A stretch of DNA of 64,000 nt from Neopusillimonas maritima (GCF_003576595.1 NZ_NQOU01000002.1:124001-188000); one strand, 5' to 3'. Positions 9,134 through 17,480 are shown, counted from the stretch's first letter. Notes: a model not told the origin generated them from the sequence alone. Program-made: numbers and translations.

Positions 9134-9559
9134 AGATAACCTTCGACGTAGCCAGCGAAAAACCCCGCCCACCAGCGGGGTTTTTTCATACAAGGCCTGG
9201 GCAGGATCCCAGTAGTCGTAATGCATGCACACTTTTCCTTGAGCATTGAACCGAACATGCGTAGCCCCCTTTACCGTCCAGTCGCGACGGGCGCCTGCTT
9301 TCCCGGTTTGAAACGAGAATGTCCAGGTTAAGAAGCCGTTGCGCCCTTCTGACGCAATCGCATCCACTTTGAACACCGGCAAATGCACTGTGGCAAACAT
9401 ATGTTCAAAAATGCGCCGGATAGCGTCAATACCGATCACATCGTTAAATGGGTCGGTAAACGCTGCGTCGGCTGCGTACACCTCATCCAATCGATCAAGA
9501 CTTTCAGGCGCAAGGCGCTCGTAGAACGCAGCAACATGTTGAATGCCCGGTGCGCTCAT
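9122..9559 (-). CDS. SnoaL-like / NTF2-like nuclear-transport-factor-fold protein
   Basis: A 145-residue alpha+beta-cone fold protein of the SnoaL/limonene epoxide hydrolase-like superfamily ([30 protein letters not shown] at the N terminus, broken here by the pocket Asp, and MHYDYWDP near the C terminus). Members bind or isomerise small hydrophobic ligands; many are uncharacterised. It is the last gene of the eight-gene lipid-modification operon and starts with an ATGA overlap on the SDR gene. Its 3' end overlaps the convergent MCP gene by 12 bases and contains a strong hairpin. Confidence 0.82.
   Translation of the reverse strand: MSAPGIQHVAAFYERLAPESLDRLDEVYAADAAFTDPFNDVIGIDAIRRIFEHMFATVHLPVFKVDAIASEGRNGFLTWTFSFQTGKAGARRDWTVKGATHVRFNAQGKVCMHYDYWDPAQALYEKTPLVGGVFRWLRRRLSSGA
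9158..9186 (+). terminator. Rho-independent terminator of the MCP gene, lying inside the convergent coding sequence
   Basis: CCCCGC and GCGGGG form a 6-bp GC stem with a short loop, flanked by an A-run on the left and TTTTTT on the right, so it looks functional for rightward transcription 25 bases after the MCP stop. Because of the A-run it also reads as a terminator on the other strand, where it falls before the stop codon of the SnoaL-like gene. Confidence 0.8.
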
Positions 9560-10329
9560 AACCCGGTTCCCCGCCGGACCAGCGCAAAATACAAACGGTA
9601 AGGCAATAAACGCAGAAACTTCAGAACCAATGTGAAACGACGTGGAAAGTGAATTTCAAAACACCCGCGCGACCACCCCTTCAAAATGGCGGTTGCAGCC
9701 TGTTCAGGCGTTTGCATTGCCGGCATGGGAAACGGGTTCTGCGCAGTGAGCGGGGTTTCAACAAACCCAGGGTGGACAACCGAAACGTGAATGCCGGCCG
9801 GTTTCAAATCCTGATACAACACTTCGGCCAAATGCGTTAACGCCGCCTTGGTGGGCCCGTAAGCCAGACTTTGGGGCAAGCCCGTAAAGCCGGCCACACT
9901 GGATACAAAACTGATATGCCCCGCCCCCTGGGCCTGCATTGGCGGCAGTACGGCATGCAACATATTCAACGCGCCCACATAATTAACCTGCTCGTGCCGC
10001 AGCATGGTGTCCAGATCATAGTCCTGCGCCCGCATGGCCTTGAAATAGCCGGCGCAATACAACACCACCTCAAGCTCGCCCAATTCCTGGGTAATACGCG
10101 CCATGGCTTGCTCAAATGTACGAACATCAGTGACATCCAACGGAACAGCCAAAGCCCCGGGATGCTTTTCAACGAAAGTGTCCAGCGCCTGCGCATTGCG
10201 CGCCGACACCACCACTTTGGCTCCCTGTTGCGCCAAGTCGTGGGCAACAGCGTGCCCAATGCCACTGGACGCGCCCACCACCCAAACCACACGGCCTTTC
10301 CAATTTCGCATAGGCGGGTTCATCGGCAT
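9556..10329 (-). CDS. SDR family NAD(P)-dependent oxidoreductase
   Basis: A 257-residue classical short-chain dehydrogenase: cofactor motif GASSGIG near residue 20, the NNAG-region equivalent YCAG, catalytic Ser in SFVSSVAG, and YxxxK in AYGPTKAAL. The C-terminal tail is basic and hydrophobic (RRFTLVLKFLRLLPYRLYFALV), suggesting membrane association, which fits a lipid substrate. It lies between the DUF3833 lipoprotein gene (11-base gap) and the SnoaL-like gene (ATGA overlap) in the LitR-linked operon. Substrate inferred only from context. Confidence 0.9.
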   Translation of the reverse strand: MPMNPPMRNWKGRVVWVVGASSGIGHAVAHDLAQQGAKVVVSARNAQALDTFVEKHPGALAVPLDVTDVRTFEQAMARITQELGELEVVLYCAGYFKAMRAQDYDLDTMLRHEQVNYVGALNMLHAVLPPMQAQGAGHISFVSSVAGFTGLPQSLAYGPTKAALTHLAEVLYQDLKPAGIHVSVVHPGFVETPLTAQNPFPMPAMQTPEQAATAILKGWSRGCFEIHFPRRFTLVLKFLRLLPYRLYFALVRRGTGL

Positions 10330-10340
10330 AAGAACTCCTT

Positions 10341-10898
10341 TTAGCGTTTGTAGAACGACAACGTCACTTCGCCCAAGCGAATACCGAATTTGCTCATGGT
10401 GGCGCGATTCAACATGACCTTGTCATTCATAAGGAACATCCAGTCGTCGAACGACACATCGTAGGTGGTGTCACCTACCGGCAGGCGCAACACATAATTC
10501 CACTGGAACGCATTCCCGGCAACATAACCTTCGGCTTCACCAACAACATCAGACGCCGTCCCGGTATAACGACCGTTGCCCTCATCGATGAGCGTCCAGA
10601 CGCGGCGCTGGGTTTCACCGTCGCTGTAGATAAAATCCTCTTCCAGCGTCCCTTTATTGCCTTCCCAATACGCTTTGATGCGGACGGTAAACCGACGCAC
10701 AACCTTGCCGCTGCGATCAGTAAAAATGCCGTACGCATCAATATCACCGTCAAAATATTCTTTCAAATCCAGACGCGGCTTTTCCTGAGCGTAATCGGAA
10801 GGTGTCGGCGATGCACACGCCGTTAACACCAGGCACGTTAGTGCGGCCAACACACCACGCCGCCAAACACGGCTAAGCCGAATGCCAAACATGCTCAT
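10341..10898 (-). CDS. DUF3833 family lipoprotein
   Basis: A 185-residue exported lipoprotein: basic N terminus, hydrophobic stretch and lipobox LTAC with the acylated Cys near residue 27. The rest matches the DUF3833 family (LKEYFDGDIDAYGIF, WTLIDEGNGRYTGTASDVVG, FDDWMFLMNDKVMLNRATMSKFG). The function is unknown; the family commonly sits beside Cfa-like, DUF1365 and chalcone isomerase-like genes, as here. The start at 10898 is chosen because AAGGAG precedes it; the frame stays open to 10919. It overlaps the end of the MFS gene by 26 bases. Confidence 0.87.
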   Translation of the reverse strand: MSMFGIRLSRVWRRGVLAALTCLVLTACASPTPSDYAQEKPRLDLKEYFDGDIDAYGIFTDRSGKVVRRFTVRIKAYWEGNKGTLEEDFIYSDGETQRRVWTLIDEGNGRYTGTASDVVGEAEGYVAGNAFQWNYVLRLPVGDTTYDVSFDDWMFLMNDKVMLNRATMSKFGIRLGEVTLSFYKR

Positions 10899-12192
10899 TA
10901 ACTTCTCCTTTTCGGTCAAAATTCATGCGCCAAACCCATAGCGCACCCATGGCGAACAACTTCAATATGCAGGGCAAAACGGCATATCCGACAGTAAGCG
11001 CAAAAAGCCCGGCCGCGTCTTGCGTGCCTGGTGAATAACCCAGCCACTCCAGTAACGGCAACGCCAATCCGGCGGCCAACGCCAGATTCAACTTGGCGGC
11101 GCTGCTCCACCAGCCGAAATACGCACCTTCACGCCCCACGTCTGCCTCATGCCGACGAATGACCTTGGCCAACAATGCTGCGGGCAAGGCAAGATCGGCC
11201 CCTAACGCAAACCCACTGGCGGCGCAAATCAAAGCAAACGCCACAATATCGCCGGCACCGATAAAGGCCGCACCTATAAACCCCGCAATAGCCAACGCCA
11301 TCCCGATGAGCCACGTACGGCTTAACCCCCAACGCGCCACACATGCAATCCACGCGGGCATAGAGCCGGTAGCCAGCGCAAAATAAATGAAGAGAAACAA
11401 CCCTTCCCAACCTTGTGCCATCAAACGGTCGTTCACAAAGAAAAGCAACAGGGTTGCTGGAATGGCACTGGCAATCCCATTCAACAAAAACACGACGATC
11501 AAACCGCGATAAGCGGAAATATGCCATGGTTGAACCATTTGTGCCCAGCGCCGCGGGGCGACGTGTTTCGGATCATGCACGTTGCGGCTGGGTGCAGGCC
11601 CCAGCATTAATGCCACGGCGCCCATCGCCAGCGTCAGCCCCAAGACCACACTGGTTGTTCCCATTCCCGACACGGAAGGCAAAACGCTCGCAACCAGTAC
11701 ACCAACCAACGCAAAGCCCTCACGCCACGACACCCATTTACTTTGCGTTTGGTCATCTCCGCGCAAACGGGCGGCCCAGGATTGATGGACAATAGTGAGT
11801 ACGCCGTAAGAAAGATAAGTAAGCAGCAAAGCGAGAACCGCCCAGATTAAAAGGCCACTGCCATTTCCTTTCCCCATATCGAAAAATAGTTGTGGCGGGA
11901 AGAACAAACCTGTAAAGCCAAGCCAAAGAAACACCGCCGATACGCCAAGCACCCATGCAGTCAACTTTAAGCCGCGTTGGAAAACATCGTCGGCAAGTTG
12001 ACCTATTACCGGATCGGTAATCGCATCAAATATCCGTACCCCCAGTAACAGCGCCCCAAGCAGGGTCAGCGACATACCGAATTCGTTGGCATAGTAAGAA
12101 GGCATGTACACATAAAGCGGCAAGGCGACAAAGGACAGGGGTAACCCCAGCGCTCCGTATTGCAAGCCTGAACGGACCGACGGAATTGTCAT
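10873..12192 (-). CDS. MFS transporter of the MFS_2 (GPH/MelB-like) type
   Basis: A 439-residue membrane protein with about 12 helices; the N-terminal part contains the GPH-type segment RIFDAITDPVIGQLADD. In melibiose-permease relatives this family moves sugars with a cation, but members encoded in Cfa/DUF1365/DUF3833 clusters are of unknown substrate; a lipid-related molecule is a reasonable guess only. It overlaps the upstream chalcone isomerase-like gene by 4 bases and the downstream lipoprotein gene by 26. Confidence 0.88.
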   Translation of the reverse strand: MTIPSVRSGLQYGALGLPLSFVALPLYVYMPSYYANEFGMSLTLLGALLLGVRIFDAITDPVIGQLADDVFQRGLKLTAWVLGVSAVFLWLGFTGLFFPPQLFFDMGKGNGSGLLIWAVLALLLTYLSYGVLTIVHQSWAARLRGDDQTQSKWVSWREGFALVGVLVASVLPSVSGMGTTSVVLGLTLAMGAVALMLGPAPSRNVHDPKHVAPRRWAQMVQPWHISAYRGLIVVFLLNGIASAIPATLLLFFVNDRLMAQGWEGLFLFIYFALATGSMPAWIACVARWGLSRTWLIGMALAIAGFIGAAFIGAGDIVAFALICAASGFALGADLALPAALLAKVIRRHEADVGREGAYFGWWSSAAKLNLALAAGLALPLLEWLGYSPGTQDAAGLFALTVGYAVLPCILKLFAMGALWVWRMNFDRKGEVNEHVWHSA

Positions 12193-12845
12193 TCCTTCAT
12201 CCCAAAGAGCGCGCGGCGCAACGCCGGCTCCGACGTATCCGGCGACAGCCAGATTCCAAAGAAAAGCCGTGCGAAATCGGCATCGTCCGTTGACGCGGTT
12301 TCACGCCCGTTGAAATAGAATGCAGCCCCGCCATCGGGCCGGTAAATACCGGTTAAGCGATCACCCTCTTCCACGTTTGGAAAGGCCGATTGCATGAAAG
12401 ACAGCCAACTTGCCTGGCGCTGGGCATCAATACTTTCCTGCGCTTGCATCTCGTCCAATGACTTTTCGGCAATGGCCTGACCCTTAAGGCTACGCGCATA
12501 GGTCAATTCCAACGCAAACGGGCGACCCGCCCATGCCTCGATATTCAACGGTGCTTTCACCCATAGGCGAATGTCATACACAGAAAAGCCAAACCACCGA
12601 AAACGCTCTTGCCCTTGCAACTGGGCATCGCCCAGCACCTCTCGCACTTCCGGCGGAATAGCAACCTGAGCTTTGCTTTCATCCGAGCCGGCCGCATCGG
12701 CCGACTGCGCTGAAAGCGGATCATAGGTTTGCGACGATGACGTTGAAACCCCAACACCCATTAAGAGTAAAAACATGAGTGCATAAAGCGCCCCATGGAA
12801 CCTACGACTCGCAACAACGGCTTGATCTTTCCTGCGCGCTTTCAT
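12189..12845 (-). CDS. Chalcone isomerase-like family protein
   Basis: A 218-residue protein with a signal-anchor-like N-terminal hydrophobic segment (about 14-36) followed by a chalcone isomerase-like domain (FRWFGFSVYDIRLWV, ELTYARSLKGQAIAEKSLDEM cut short, GIWLSPDTSEPALRRALFG). Bacterial and plant relatives of this fold include fatty-acid-binding proteins, so periplasmic fatty acid binding is plausible. ATGA overlaps on both sides place it firmly in the operon between the Cfa-like methyltransferase and the MFS_2 transporter. Enzymatic activity on flavonoids is not implied. Confidence 0.85.
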   Translation of the reverse strand: MKARRKDQAVVASRRFHGALYALMFLLLMGVGVSTSSSQTYDPLSAQSADAAGSDESKAQVAIPPEVREVLGDAQLQGQERFRWFGFSVYDIRLWVKAPLNIEAWAGRPFALELTYARSLKGQAIAEKSLDEMQAQESIDAQRQASWLSFMQSAFPNVEEGDRLTGIYRPDGGAAFYFNGRETASTDDADFARLFFGIWLSPDTSEPALRRALFGMKE

Positions 12846-14089
12846 GCTGCCTCCTGCGCCTCGTTAACCAGCGTGAACTGCACGACGTTCGTATTGCCGG
12901 TATCGAATGCCGCTTCACAGTATGAAAGGTAGAAATCCCAGGTTCGCATAAAAACAGTATCAAACCCTTGAGCCCGAATGGCCGGCTCGTTCGCGTGGAA
13001 TGGCGCACGCCATCGGCGCAGCGTTTCCGCGTAGTCGGGGCCGAAACGCAAAACGTTCTCGACACGTAACCCGGCACGCTGCGCGGCATTGCAAAACTCG
13101 CGTTCGCTAGGCAGCATGCCGCCGGGAAAGATGTACTGCTGGATAAAATCGGTTGACTTAACGTAGCGATCGAACAGGTCGTCGCGAATCGTAATACTCT
13201 GAATACACGCCCGCCCGCCGGGCTTCAGGTTCTTGCGCACCGTTTCAAAAAAAGACGGCCAGTACTCACGCCCCACTGCTTCGAACATTTCAATCGAAAT
13301 CAACGCATCGTAGGGGCCGTCCTGAATATCTCGGTAATCTTGTAATCGCAGGTCGGCTCGGGCACCGTATCCTGCATCATCCAACCGGTTTTGCGCATAA
13401 TGCAATTGCTCGGTCGATAACGTCACGCCCACGACGCTGGCGCCGCGCTGCGCAGCGGCATGGGCTACCGCCCCCCAACCACAACCAATTTCCAACACGC
13501 GATCACCTTCAGCTACTGTCGCTTCGTCCAGTGCGCGCCTCACTTTCGCGTGCTGAGCCTGTGGCAACGACTGCGTGCGATCATCCTGAAACCAGGCCGA
13601 GGAATAATTCATGGTTTCATCAAGCCAATAGCGATAAAACGCATTGCCCAGATCGTAATGGGCGTGGATGTTGCGCCTGCTGCCACTACGGCTGTTGCGG
13701 TTCAATATATGGCGCATCCGATAGACCAACTTACCCCACCACGCACCGTAAAGCACACGCTCCATCTGCTCGCGATTAACGATAAAAAGCGCAATCAGCG
13801 ATGTCAGGTCGGAAGTTGTCCAATCGCCCTGAATATAACTCTCGGCAAAACCAATATCGCCGGATTTCAACGCTGCGGAAAATACATTCCAGTTATTCAA
13901 CCGCAAGGCTGCATGAGGTTGACCACCCGGCCCAAAGCGACGCATTTCGCCATTGGGTAGCTCAACCTCCAGCCGACCACAAGATAGCTTGTTAAGCATC
14001 CGCAAAACCGTGCGCGCCGCGAAGGTGGGCCGACTGTGCTGCGTACCGGTGCGGCCAAGGGTCGGATGAGAATCCAAAGTGCGTGTCAT
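12842..14089 (-). CDS. Cyclopropane-fatty-acyl-phospholipid synthase family methyltransferase (Cfa/UfaM-like)
   Basis: A 415-residue protein with the CFA synthase layout: an N-terminal lipid-binding region and a SAM-binding Rossmann domain with VLEIGCGWGAVAHAAA and the downstream VVGVTLSTEQ. Further Cfa hallmarks are DYRDIQDGPYDALISIEMFEAVG (here partial) and QQYIFPGGMLPS. The family transfers a methyl or methylene from SAM onto unsaturated phospholipid acyl chains; it includes UfaM, which makes methylated furan fatty acid precursors in Rhodobacter sphaeroides. The neighbours DUF1365 and an FAD protein favour the UfaM-like group over housekeeping Cfa. Confidence 0.9.
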   Translation of the reverse strand: MTRTLDSHPTLGRTGTQHSRPTFAARTVLRMLNKLSCGRLEVELPNGEMRRFGPGGQPHAALRLNNWNVFSAALKSGDIGFAESYIQGDWTTSDLTSLIALFIVNREQMERVLYGAWWGKLVYRMRHILNRNSRSGSRRNIHAHYDLGNAFYRYWLDETMNYSSAWFQDDRTQSLPQAQHAKVRRALDEATVAEGDRVLEIGCGWGAVAHAAAQRGASVVGVTLSTEQLHYAQNRLDDAGYGARADLRLQDYRDIQDGPYDALISIEMFEAVGREYWPSFFETVRKNLKPGGRACIQSITIRDDLFDRYVKSTDFIQQYIFPGGMLPSEREFCNAAQRAGLRVENVLRFGPDYAETLRRWRAPFHANEPAIRAQGFDTVFMRTWDFYLSYCEAAFDTGNTNVVQFTLVNEAQEAA

Positions 14090-14943
14090 GATTCTGAGCT
14101 CCTGGAGTAAGACGTATCGGGGTCGTCACCCTGGGTGACAAAAGGTTGATCAAGTGGCGGCTTGCGATTGAACGGCACTTTTTTGAGCCATAAGCGCAGC
14201 GCCTGCCAGTGAATCCTGGCCATAATTCCAAAAGTCAGGAAAGGCATGGATATCATGGCTTTCCAGAGGGTGGCGCGGCCAAGCGTTTCAAGATGCCCAC
14301 TTATGCTGGTTTGCAAAATAGCCCGGCCACTCGCATCGTCGTGATCAATGCGCGCCACAATACGCTCTAAGCGGGAAGACGCAGCGTCTGTACGCATGAA
14401 GCGAAACCGGTAGCGCCCCGACGCCCGGCAAAACGGCGACACATGAAATACCTTGTCTGCCGTCATTTCTTTACCCCACTGCACTGACGACGCCAGCAAA
14501 TAGCAATGACGCTCACCGAAAGTGTTGTTCACCTCGGCAACAATGGCTCGTAGCTTGCCTTCGCGGTTGTAGGCATACCAAAAACTGACCGGCTTGAAAA
14601 CGTAGCCGAATACACGCGGATAGGTTTGCAACCACACTTCGCCGTCGGCATCGTGAATACCCGACCGCTGCAATAACTGGTCGAACCACGCAAGCGCATC
14701 GCCCTCCCCATCACCGTGATCTTTGTCGTGAAATGCAACCAGGGCGGACTTATTACGCGCCAGCCCACGCCAGCCGACATGATGGGCGCTTCGCATAGGC
14801 AACATCAGAAACCAGGTGCGATATGAAAATGCGTGCTCAACCGGATGCAACCGCGCATGACGGATTTGGCCAATACCAATCAAAGGAACGCTACGTGCAT
14901 GTGCACGATTCGCCTGCCTCGTGGTGATGTTCGACGTTTTCAT
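14086..14943 (-). CDS. DUF1365 domain-containing protein
   Basis: A 285-residue member of DUF1365 (RHARLHPVEHAFSYRTWFLM, VWLQTYPRVFGYVFKPVSFWY split by the FKPVSFWY core, VFHVSPFCRASGRYRF). The biochemical function is not settled, but DUF1365 genes nearly always accompany a Cfa-like methyltransferase and an FAD amine oxidase-like gene. In R. sphaeroides a member of this group of proteins is needed for the singlet-oxygen response. The start at 14943 lies 11 bases after the upstream stop; the frame is also open to an ATG at 15003 inside that gene. Confidence 0.88.
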   Translation of the reverse strand: MKTSNITTRQANRAHARSVPLIGIGQIRHARLHPVEHAFSYRTWFLMLPMRSAHHVGWRGLARNKSALVAFHDKDHGDGEGDALAWFDQLLQRSGIHDADGEVWLQTYPRVFGYVFKPVSFWYAYNREGKLRAIVAEVNNTFGERHCYLLASSVQWGKEMTADKVFHVSPFCRASGRYRFRFMRTDAASSRLERIVARIDHDDASGRAILQTSISGHLETLGRATLWKAMISMPFLTFGIMARIHWQALRLWLKKVPFNRKPPLDQPFVTQGDDPDTSYSRSSES

Positions 14944-14954
14944 AGGTGGCTCAC

Positions 14955-16286
14955 TTATGCCGCCAACGCGGATGAAGGTCGGACGGGTGACTGTTGCCAA
15001 CATTCCACCAATTGGTTTGCCACCCTCAAACCCGACTGATACCCGTCTTCATGAAAGCCGTAGCCCGTCCATGCTCCGCAGTACCAAGTGTGATTCCGAC
15101 CTTGCAAATCGGGCAATTGACCTTGAGCGCGCCGTGCCGCCAAATCAAAAACCGGATGCGAATAATCGAACCGCGCCAAAACTTTGCCGGGATCGGGCTC
15201 GCGCAACGGGTTCAGCGTTTCAACAACCGGCACATCGAATGGCAAAGGTTGTAAACGGTTCAACAGATAATGCAGACAGACGCCCGGCATTGCATCATCG
15301 CCGCGAACACCATGCTCATAATTCCAGGCTGCCCAGGCCGTTTCTCTGGCTGGTAGCACGCTGATGTCGGTGTGCAACACGGCATGATTGGGTTGATACT
15401 GAATCGCGGAAAGCATCTCGATCTCTTGTGGATGCGCATCCAGCGCCAGCAACTTCAAGGCCTGGTCGGAATGACAAGCCATCACGATGTCATCGAAATA
15501 CTCGGTTCCGAAACGGGTGGTAACCGATACCCCCGTGTTCTGCCCATGCCGTCGTACCGATATAACCGGCGTACGTAAGCGCAAATCGGGGATCTCCGCT
15601 GTCATTTTCTCCACATAGTGACGTGCACCGCCACGCACCGTATGCCATTGCGGCCGATTTACCAACTGAAGCAGGCCATGGTTATGGCAAAAACGAATCA
15701 ACGTGGCGACGGGAAATGCCATCATTTGATCTGCCGGGCATGACCAAATGCTGCTAATCATGGGAAGCAGGTACCAGTCGCGAAAACTGTCACCATAACC
15801 ATTGGTTTCCAGGAAAGCGCCGAGCGGCTCCTGCAATTGGGCCTCTGTGCCGGAACGAGCCAGCGTAGTGGCCTGACGGTTAAAACGCACCAAATCCGAC
15901 AACATCGACCAAAACTGTGGCCGCAGCAAGTTCTTGCGCTGGGCAAATACGGTATTCAAGTTACTACCACACCACTCAAGCGATTGCGCCGGAACCTGAA
16001 CTGAAAAAGACATATCAGAAGGCGCCGTTTGGACATTCAGTGTGTTAAACAGCTCAATCAAACCGGGATAGGTCCGTTCGTTGAAAACCAAAAAGCCGGT
16101 GTCAACGCCATGCGTCACCCACTCACCCCGACTATTCGGCAAGGTGACGTCGACCGTGTGAGTGTGGCCCCCGCAATAATCCTCCGCTTCGAATAACGTG
16201 ACCGCGACCGGGTAGCTTTGACGACCCAGGTACCACGCTGCACTGAGGCCCGATATGCCTGATCCAACAACCGCAACTTTCTTCAC
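14955..16286 (-). CDS. FAD-dependent amine oxidase/desaturase-like protein (NAD(P)-binding)
   Basis: A 443-residue flavoprotein with an N-terminal dinucleotide-binding motif VVGSGISGLSAAWYL and the FAD-binding segment LFEAEDYCGGHTHTVDV, typical of the amine oxidase/phytoene desaturase superfamily. The C-terminal part NHTWYCGAWTGYGFHEDG is characteristic of the group encoded with DUF1365 and Cfa-like genes; fatty acyl desaturation is a reasonable role. GTG at 16286 is chosen as the start because AAGGA lies 9 bases upstream; the frame also opens at a TTG at 16310. It is the first gene of the operon and is divergent from the MerR/B12 regulator. Confidence 0.87.
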   Translation of the reverse strand: MKKVAVVGSGISGLSAAWYLGRQSYPVAVTLFEAEDYCGGHTHTVDVTLPNSRGEWVTHGVDTGFLVFNERTYPGLIELFNTLNVQTAPSDMSFSVQVPAQSLEWCGSNLNTVFAQRKNLLRPQFWSMLSDLVRFNRQATTLARSGTEAQLQEPLGAFLETNGYGDSFRDWYLLPMISSIWSCPADQMMAFPVATLIRFCHNHGLLQLVNRPQWHTVRGGARHYVEKMTAEIPDLRLRTPVISVRRHGQNTGVSVTTRFGTEYFDDIVMACHSDQALKLLALDAHPQEIEMLSAIQYQPNHAVLHTDISVLPARETAWAAWNYEHGVRGDDAMPGVCLHYLLNRLQPLPFDVPVVETLNPLREPDPGKVLARFDYSHPVFDLAARRAQGQLPDLQGRNHTWYCGAWTGYGFHEDGYQSGLRVANQLVECWQQSPVRPSSALAA

Positions 16287-16301
16287 TTTCGCTTTTCCTT
16301 G

Positions 16302-16325
16302 CCTAGACAAAATAATATTTGTCTA
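16302..16325. promoter_or_regulatory. Operator-like palindrome in front of the lipid-modification operon
   Basis: CCTAGACAAAATAA at 16302-16315 is the left part of a perfect inverted repeat, TAGACAAA (16304-16311), six-base spacer, TTTGTCTA (16318-16325). It sits 16-40 bases upstream of the GTG start at 16286, where a promoter is expected; on the minus strand a TATTAT hexamer falls in the spacer. The same 14-mer occurs again at 16386-16399. Confidence 0.7.
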
Positions 16326-16385
16326 AGTCAAAAATTGGTAATTAGCGAAATAATAGGCTTAAAATAGTTTTTTTTCAATATATGT

Positions 16386-16426
16386 CCTAGACAAAATAAA
16401 TTTGCTATTATTCTTGTCCATGACAA
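16386..16426. promoter_or_regulatory. Second operator-like copy in front of the MerR/B12 regulator gene
   Basis: An exact second copy of CCTAGACAAAATAA (16386-16399), 84 bases from the first, is followed by TATTAT (16406-16411), a likely -10, and by TTGTC-cat-GACAA (16414-16426), which repeats the half-site TTGTC/GACAA as a short inverted pair. This arrangement suggests autoregulation by the divergent MerR-type protein. Confidence 0.65.
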
Positions 16427-16452
16427 ACTGGAAAACAAACAGGTTCAAAACC

Positions 16453-17400
16453 ATGACGTCTGTTCCGAAGAATCCGCAGCTCATGCTGAACATCACCGCT
16501 GTGGAACGCGATACCCGGATTGGCAAAGACGCTTTGCGCGTGTGGGAGCGACGCTACGGTTTTCCCCAGCCGGAACGCGATACAAACGGCGAACGTCTGT
16601 ACCCGCCCGACCAAGTGGAGCGCCTGCGCATTATCAAACGGTTGTTGGATGCCGGCCATCGGCCCGGGCGGGTGGTTGCATTGCAATTGGCTCAATTGCA
16701 TGAACTCAGTGACGCACTGAAAGAAGCAACCAATGCAACAATTGCCGCCGGCGACACAGCGTCATTACAGAAACTGGAAATTACGCAACTTCTGGACCTG
16801 CTTAAAACACATGACCCCACACAGTTGCGACGACGTTTCTCCCAACAGATTATGCGCATCGGCCTGGCCCGTTTTGTTCTGGATATTGCAATCCCGCTGA
16901 TGCGTGATGTCGGCAAAGCCTGGGCGAGCGGCGACCTGCACATTTTCGAGGAACATCTGTGCAGCGAAGTCCTGGAAACCAGTTTGCGCGCCGCGTTGGC
17001 AACCGCGCCCGAACCTTCAGCGAACAGTCGACCCCGTATATTGTTATCCACCGTCCCCGGAGAAAGTCACAGCTTAAGTATTTTGATGGCTGAAGCATTA
17101 TTTCTGGTCGAAGGATGCAGTTGCATGAACCTGGGTTCACAAACCCCACTACACGATCTGATCAGTGCCGCAAACGCGCACCGGTCGGACATCGTCGCCA
17201 TTAGTTTTTCAGCTGCAAGCAACCCCGGGCAATCGGCCGATGCGCTGCATGAGCTGCGTGCCATGCTGCCCGCCTCCATTGAACTCTGGGCGGGCAGCCC
17301 TCATTCCGTGTTGCAACGACGGGACATTCCGGGGGTGAGCGTCATGGCACATCTTGAAGACCTACCCGGCCAAGTGCAACGCTGGCGTCAACAAAGATAA
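16453..17400 (+). CDS. MerR family regulator with C-terminal B12-binding-like domain (LitR/CarH/MlrA type)
   Basis: A 315-residue regulator. The MerR helix-turn-helix contains the LitR/CarA/MlrA hallmark LRVWERRYGFPQPER. The C-terminal half resembles the cobalamin-binding domain of CarH: W-x9-EH-type motif in AWASGDLHIFEEHLCSE, and GESHSLS carrying the His that in CarH is the lower cobalt ligand, although the G of the usual ExHxxG is Ser and the later GG is AGS. CarH/LitR proteins are light-responsive repressors using adenosylcobalamin, so light or photooxidative control of the divergent operon is likely. Start codon uncertain: ATG at 16420 is also in frame, but 16453 lies just before the DNA-binding domain. 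Confidence 0.85.
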   Translation: MTSVPKNPQLMLNITAVERDTRIGKDALRVWERRYGFPQPERDTNGERLYPPDQVERLRIIKRLLDAGHRPGRVVALQLAQLHELSDALKEATNATIAAGDTASLQKLEITQLLDLLKTHDPTQLRRRFSQQIMRIGLARFVLDIAIPLMRDVGKAWASGDLHIFEEHLCSEVLETSLRAALATAPEPSANSRPRILLSTVPGESHSLSILMAEALFLVEGCSCMNLGSQTPLHDLISAANAHRSDIVAISFSAASNPGQSADALHELRAMLPASIELWAGSPHSVLQRRDIPGVSVMAHLEDLPGQVQRWRQQR

Positions 17401-17422
17401 GCCGCACAGGTTTACACTAAGC

Positions 17423-17454
17423 GCACTTGCCGTCCACCTCCGGATTGCAAGTGC
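17423..17454. repeat. Perfect 8-bp inverted repeat between the regulator and exporter genes
   Basis: GCACTTGC (17423-17430) and GCAAGTGC (17447-17454) are separated by 16 bases in the 80-base gap before the membrane fusion protein gene. There is no T-run, so it is not a standard terminator; an operator or an mRNA hairpin is possible. Confidence 0.5.
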
Positions 17455-17480
17455 CCGGATTCTTCATCTTGAGGGTCGCT

